Of a DNA stretch of 5,464 nucleotides, positions 5,295 through 5,464 are shown in pieces. The notes under the pieces were generated by a model. It saw nothing but the letters and a program-made list of their open reading frames with translations. It was not told where the DNA came from and searched no databases. Numbering within the stretch: position 1 is the first letter of the stretch; every line of letters starts with the position of its first letter. Source of the DNA: Dehalococcoidia bacterium UBA2160 (GTDB lineage Bacteria; Chloroflexota; Dehalococcoidia; Lucifugimonadales; UBA1123). The stretch is taken from NCBI GenBank assembly GCA_002328865.1, contig DCWO01000103.1:1-5464 (forward strand). The letters are read 5' to 3'. The position numbers and the translations under genes were made by a program.

Positions 5295-5464
5295 GTCTCA
5301 GGAGCCGTGCTCGCTTCTGGAAGGGCGCTCCGACACTGCATCCCCAAGCAAATCTGCGGACAGCGGACCTGCTCGCGAACTGGTGTTGCCGGCGCCGTCG
5401 TGTCGTCCAAGGATACCTCGGCATCCTCGAATCGCGCAAACGCGGCGAGGTGAACGCCGAGGCC
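5295..5464. other. Region upstream of dinB, no supported gene
   Basis: These 170 bases would hold the dinB promoter or the end of an upstream gene. One minus-strand frame is open from the window edge and continues into dinB in another frame, and a plus-strand frame starts at ATG 5294. Neither gives a recognisable protein. A weak LexA-like match GAACTGGTGTTG (5377-5388) has a perfect left half and three of four bases in the right half. I see no convincing -35/-10 pair. Confidence 0.4.

Noticed and set aside
4916..5410. Minus-strand frame of 164 codons overlapping the dinB start
   Set aside because: Most of it is an out-of-frame reading of dinB, and the short upstream part resembles no protein I know.
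4188..5453. Plus-strand reading frame of 421 codons
   Set aside because: It is the antisense shadow of dinB, which has all Y-family motifs. GC-rich coding DNA commonly leaves the opposite strand open.

Overview
The window is a compact block of translesion DNA synthesis genes, all read from the minus strand. In transcription order (right to left) it holds a complete Y-family DNA polymerase IV gene (dinB, 5294 to 4224), a 436-base gap with an inverted-repeat element and a well-formed SOS-type promoter, an imuB-type inactive Y-family polymerase (3787 to 2603), a DUF6504-like gene overlapping the end of imuB (2654 to 1488), a 167-base gap, and the first 440 codons of a DnaE2-type error-prone DNA polymerase III alpha subunit (1320, running off the left edge).

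Base composition is GC-rich (about 60% by eye). The LexA-type operator has the GAAC-N4-GTTC form of Gram-positive bacteria and relatives. The protein style, the DUF6504 neighbour and the abundant short interspersed repeats suggest Chloroflexota, perhaps Dehalococcoidia. This assignment is an inference from general resemblance. No rRNA, tRNA or marker gene is present to settle it.

The three genes imuB, DUF6504 and dnaE2 look like one damage-inducible mutasome transcription unit. A TTGATA / TACAAT promoter with 17-bp spacing carries a GAACACTTGTTC palindrome inside its spacer, about 60-70 bp before the GTG start of imuB. ImuB has lost the polymerase carboxylates but keeps a clamp-binding motif (QTSLF), as expected for the non-catalytic scaffold that brings DnaE2 to a lesion. 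No imuA is seen. The DUF6504 protein sits between imuB and dnaE2, where a third partner could be encoded.

The most unusual object is the DUF6504 gene. Its conserved domain appears cut in two by about 294 residues of low-complexity sequence built from repeat DNA: a tandem array with units of roughly 34-40 residues beginning TG(A/V)Q or TGAK, and palindromic interspersed repeats, one of which recurs in inverted orientation in the gap before dnaE2. The reading frame stays open through all of it and rejoins a well-conserved C-terminal half. This resembles in-frame invasion of a protein gene by intergenic palindromic elements. A separate 139-bp element with 26-bp perfect inverted ends, each itself a hairpin, lies between dinB and imuB.
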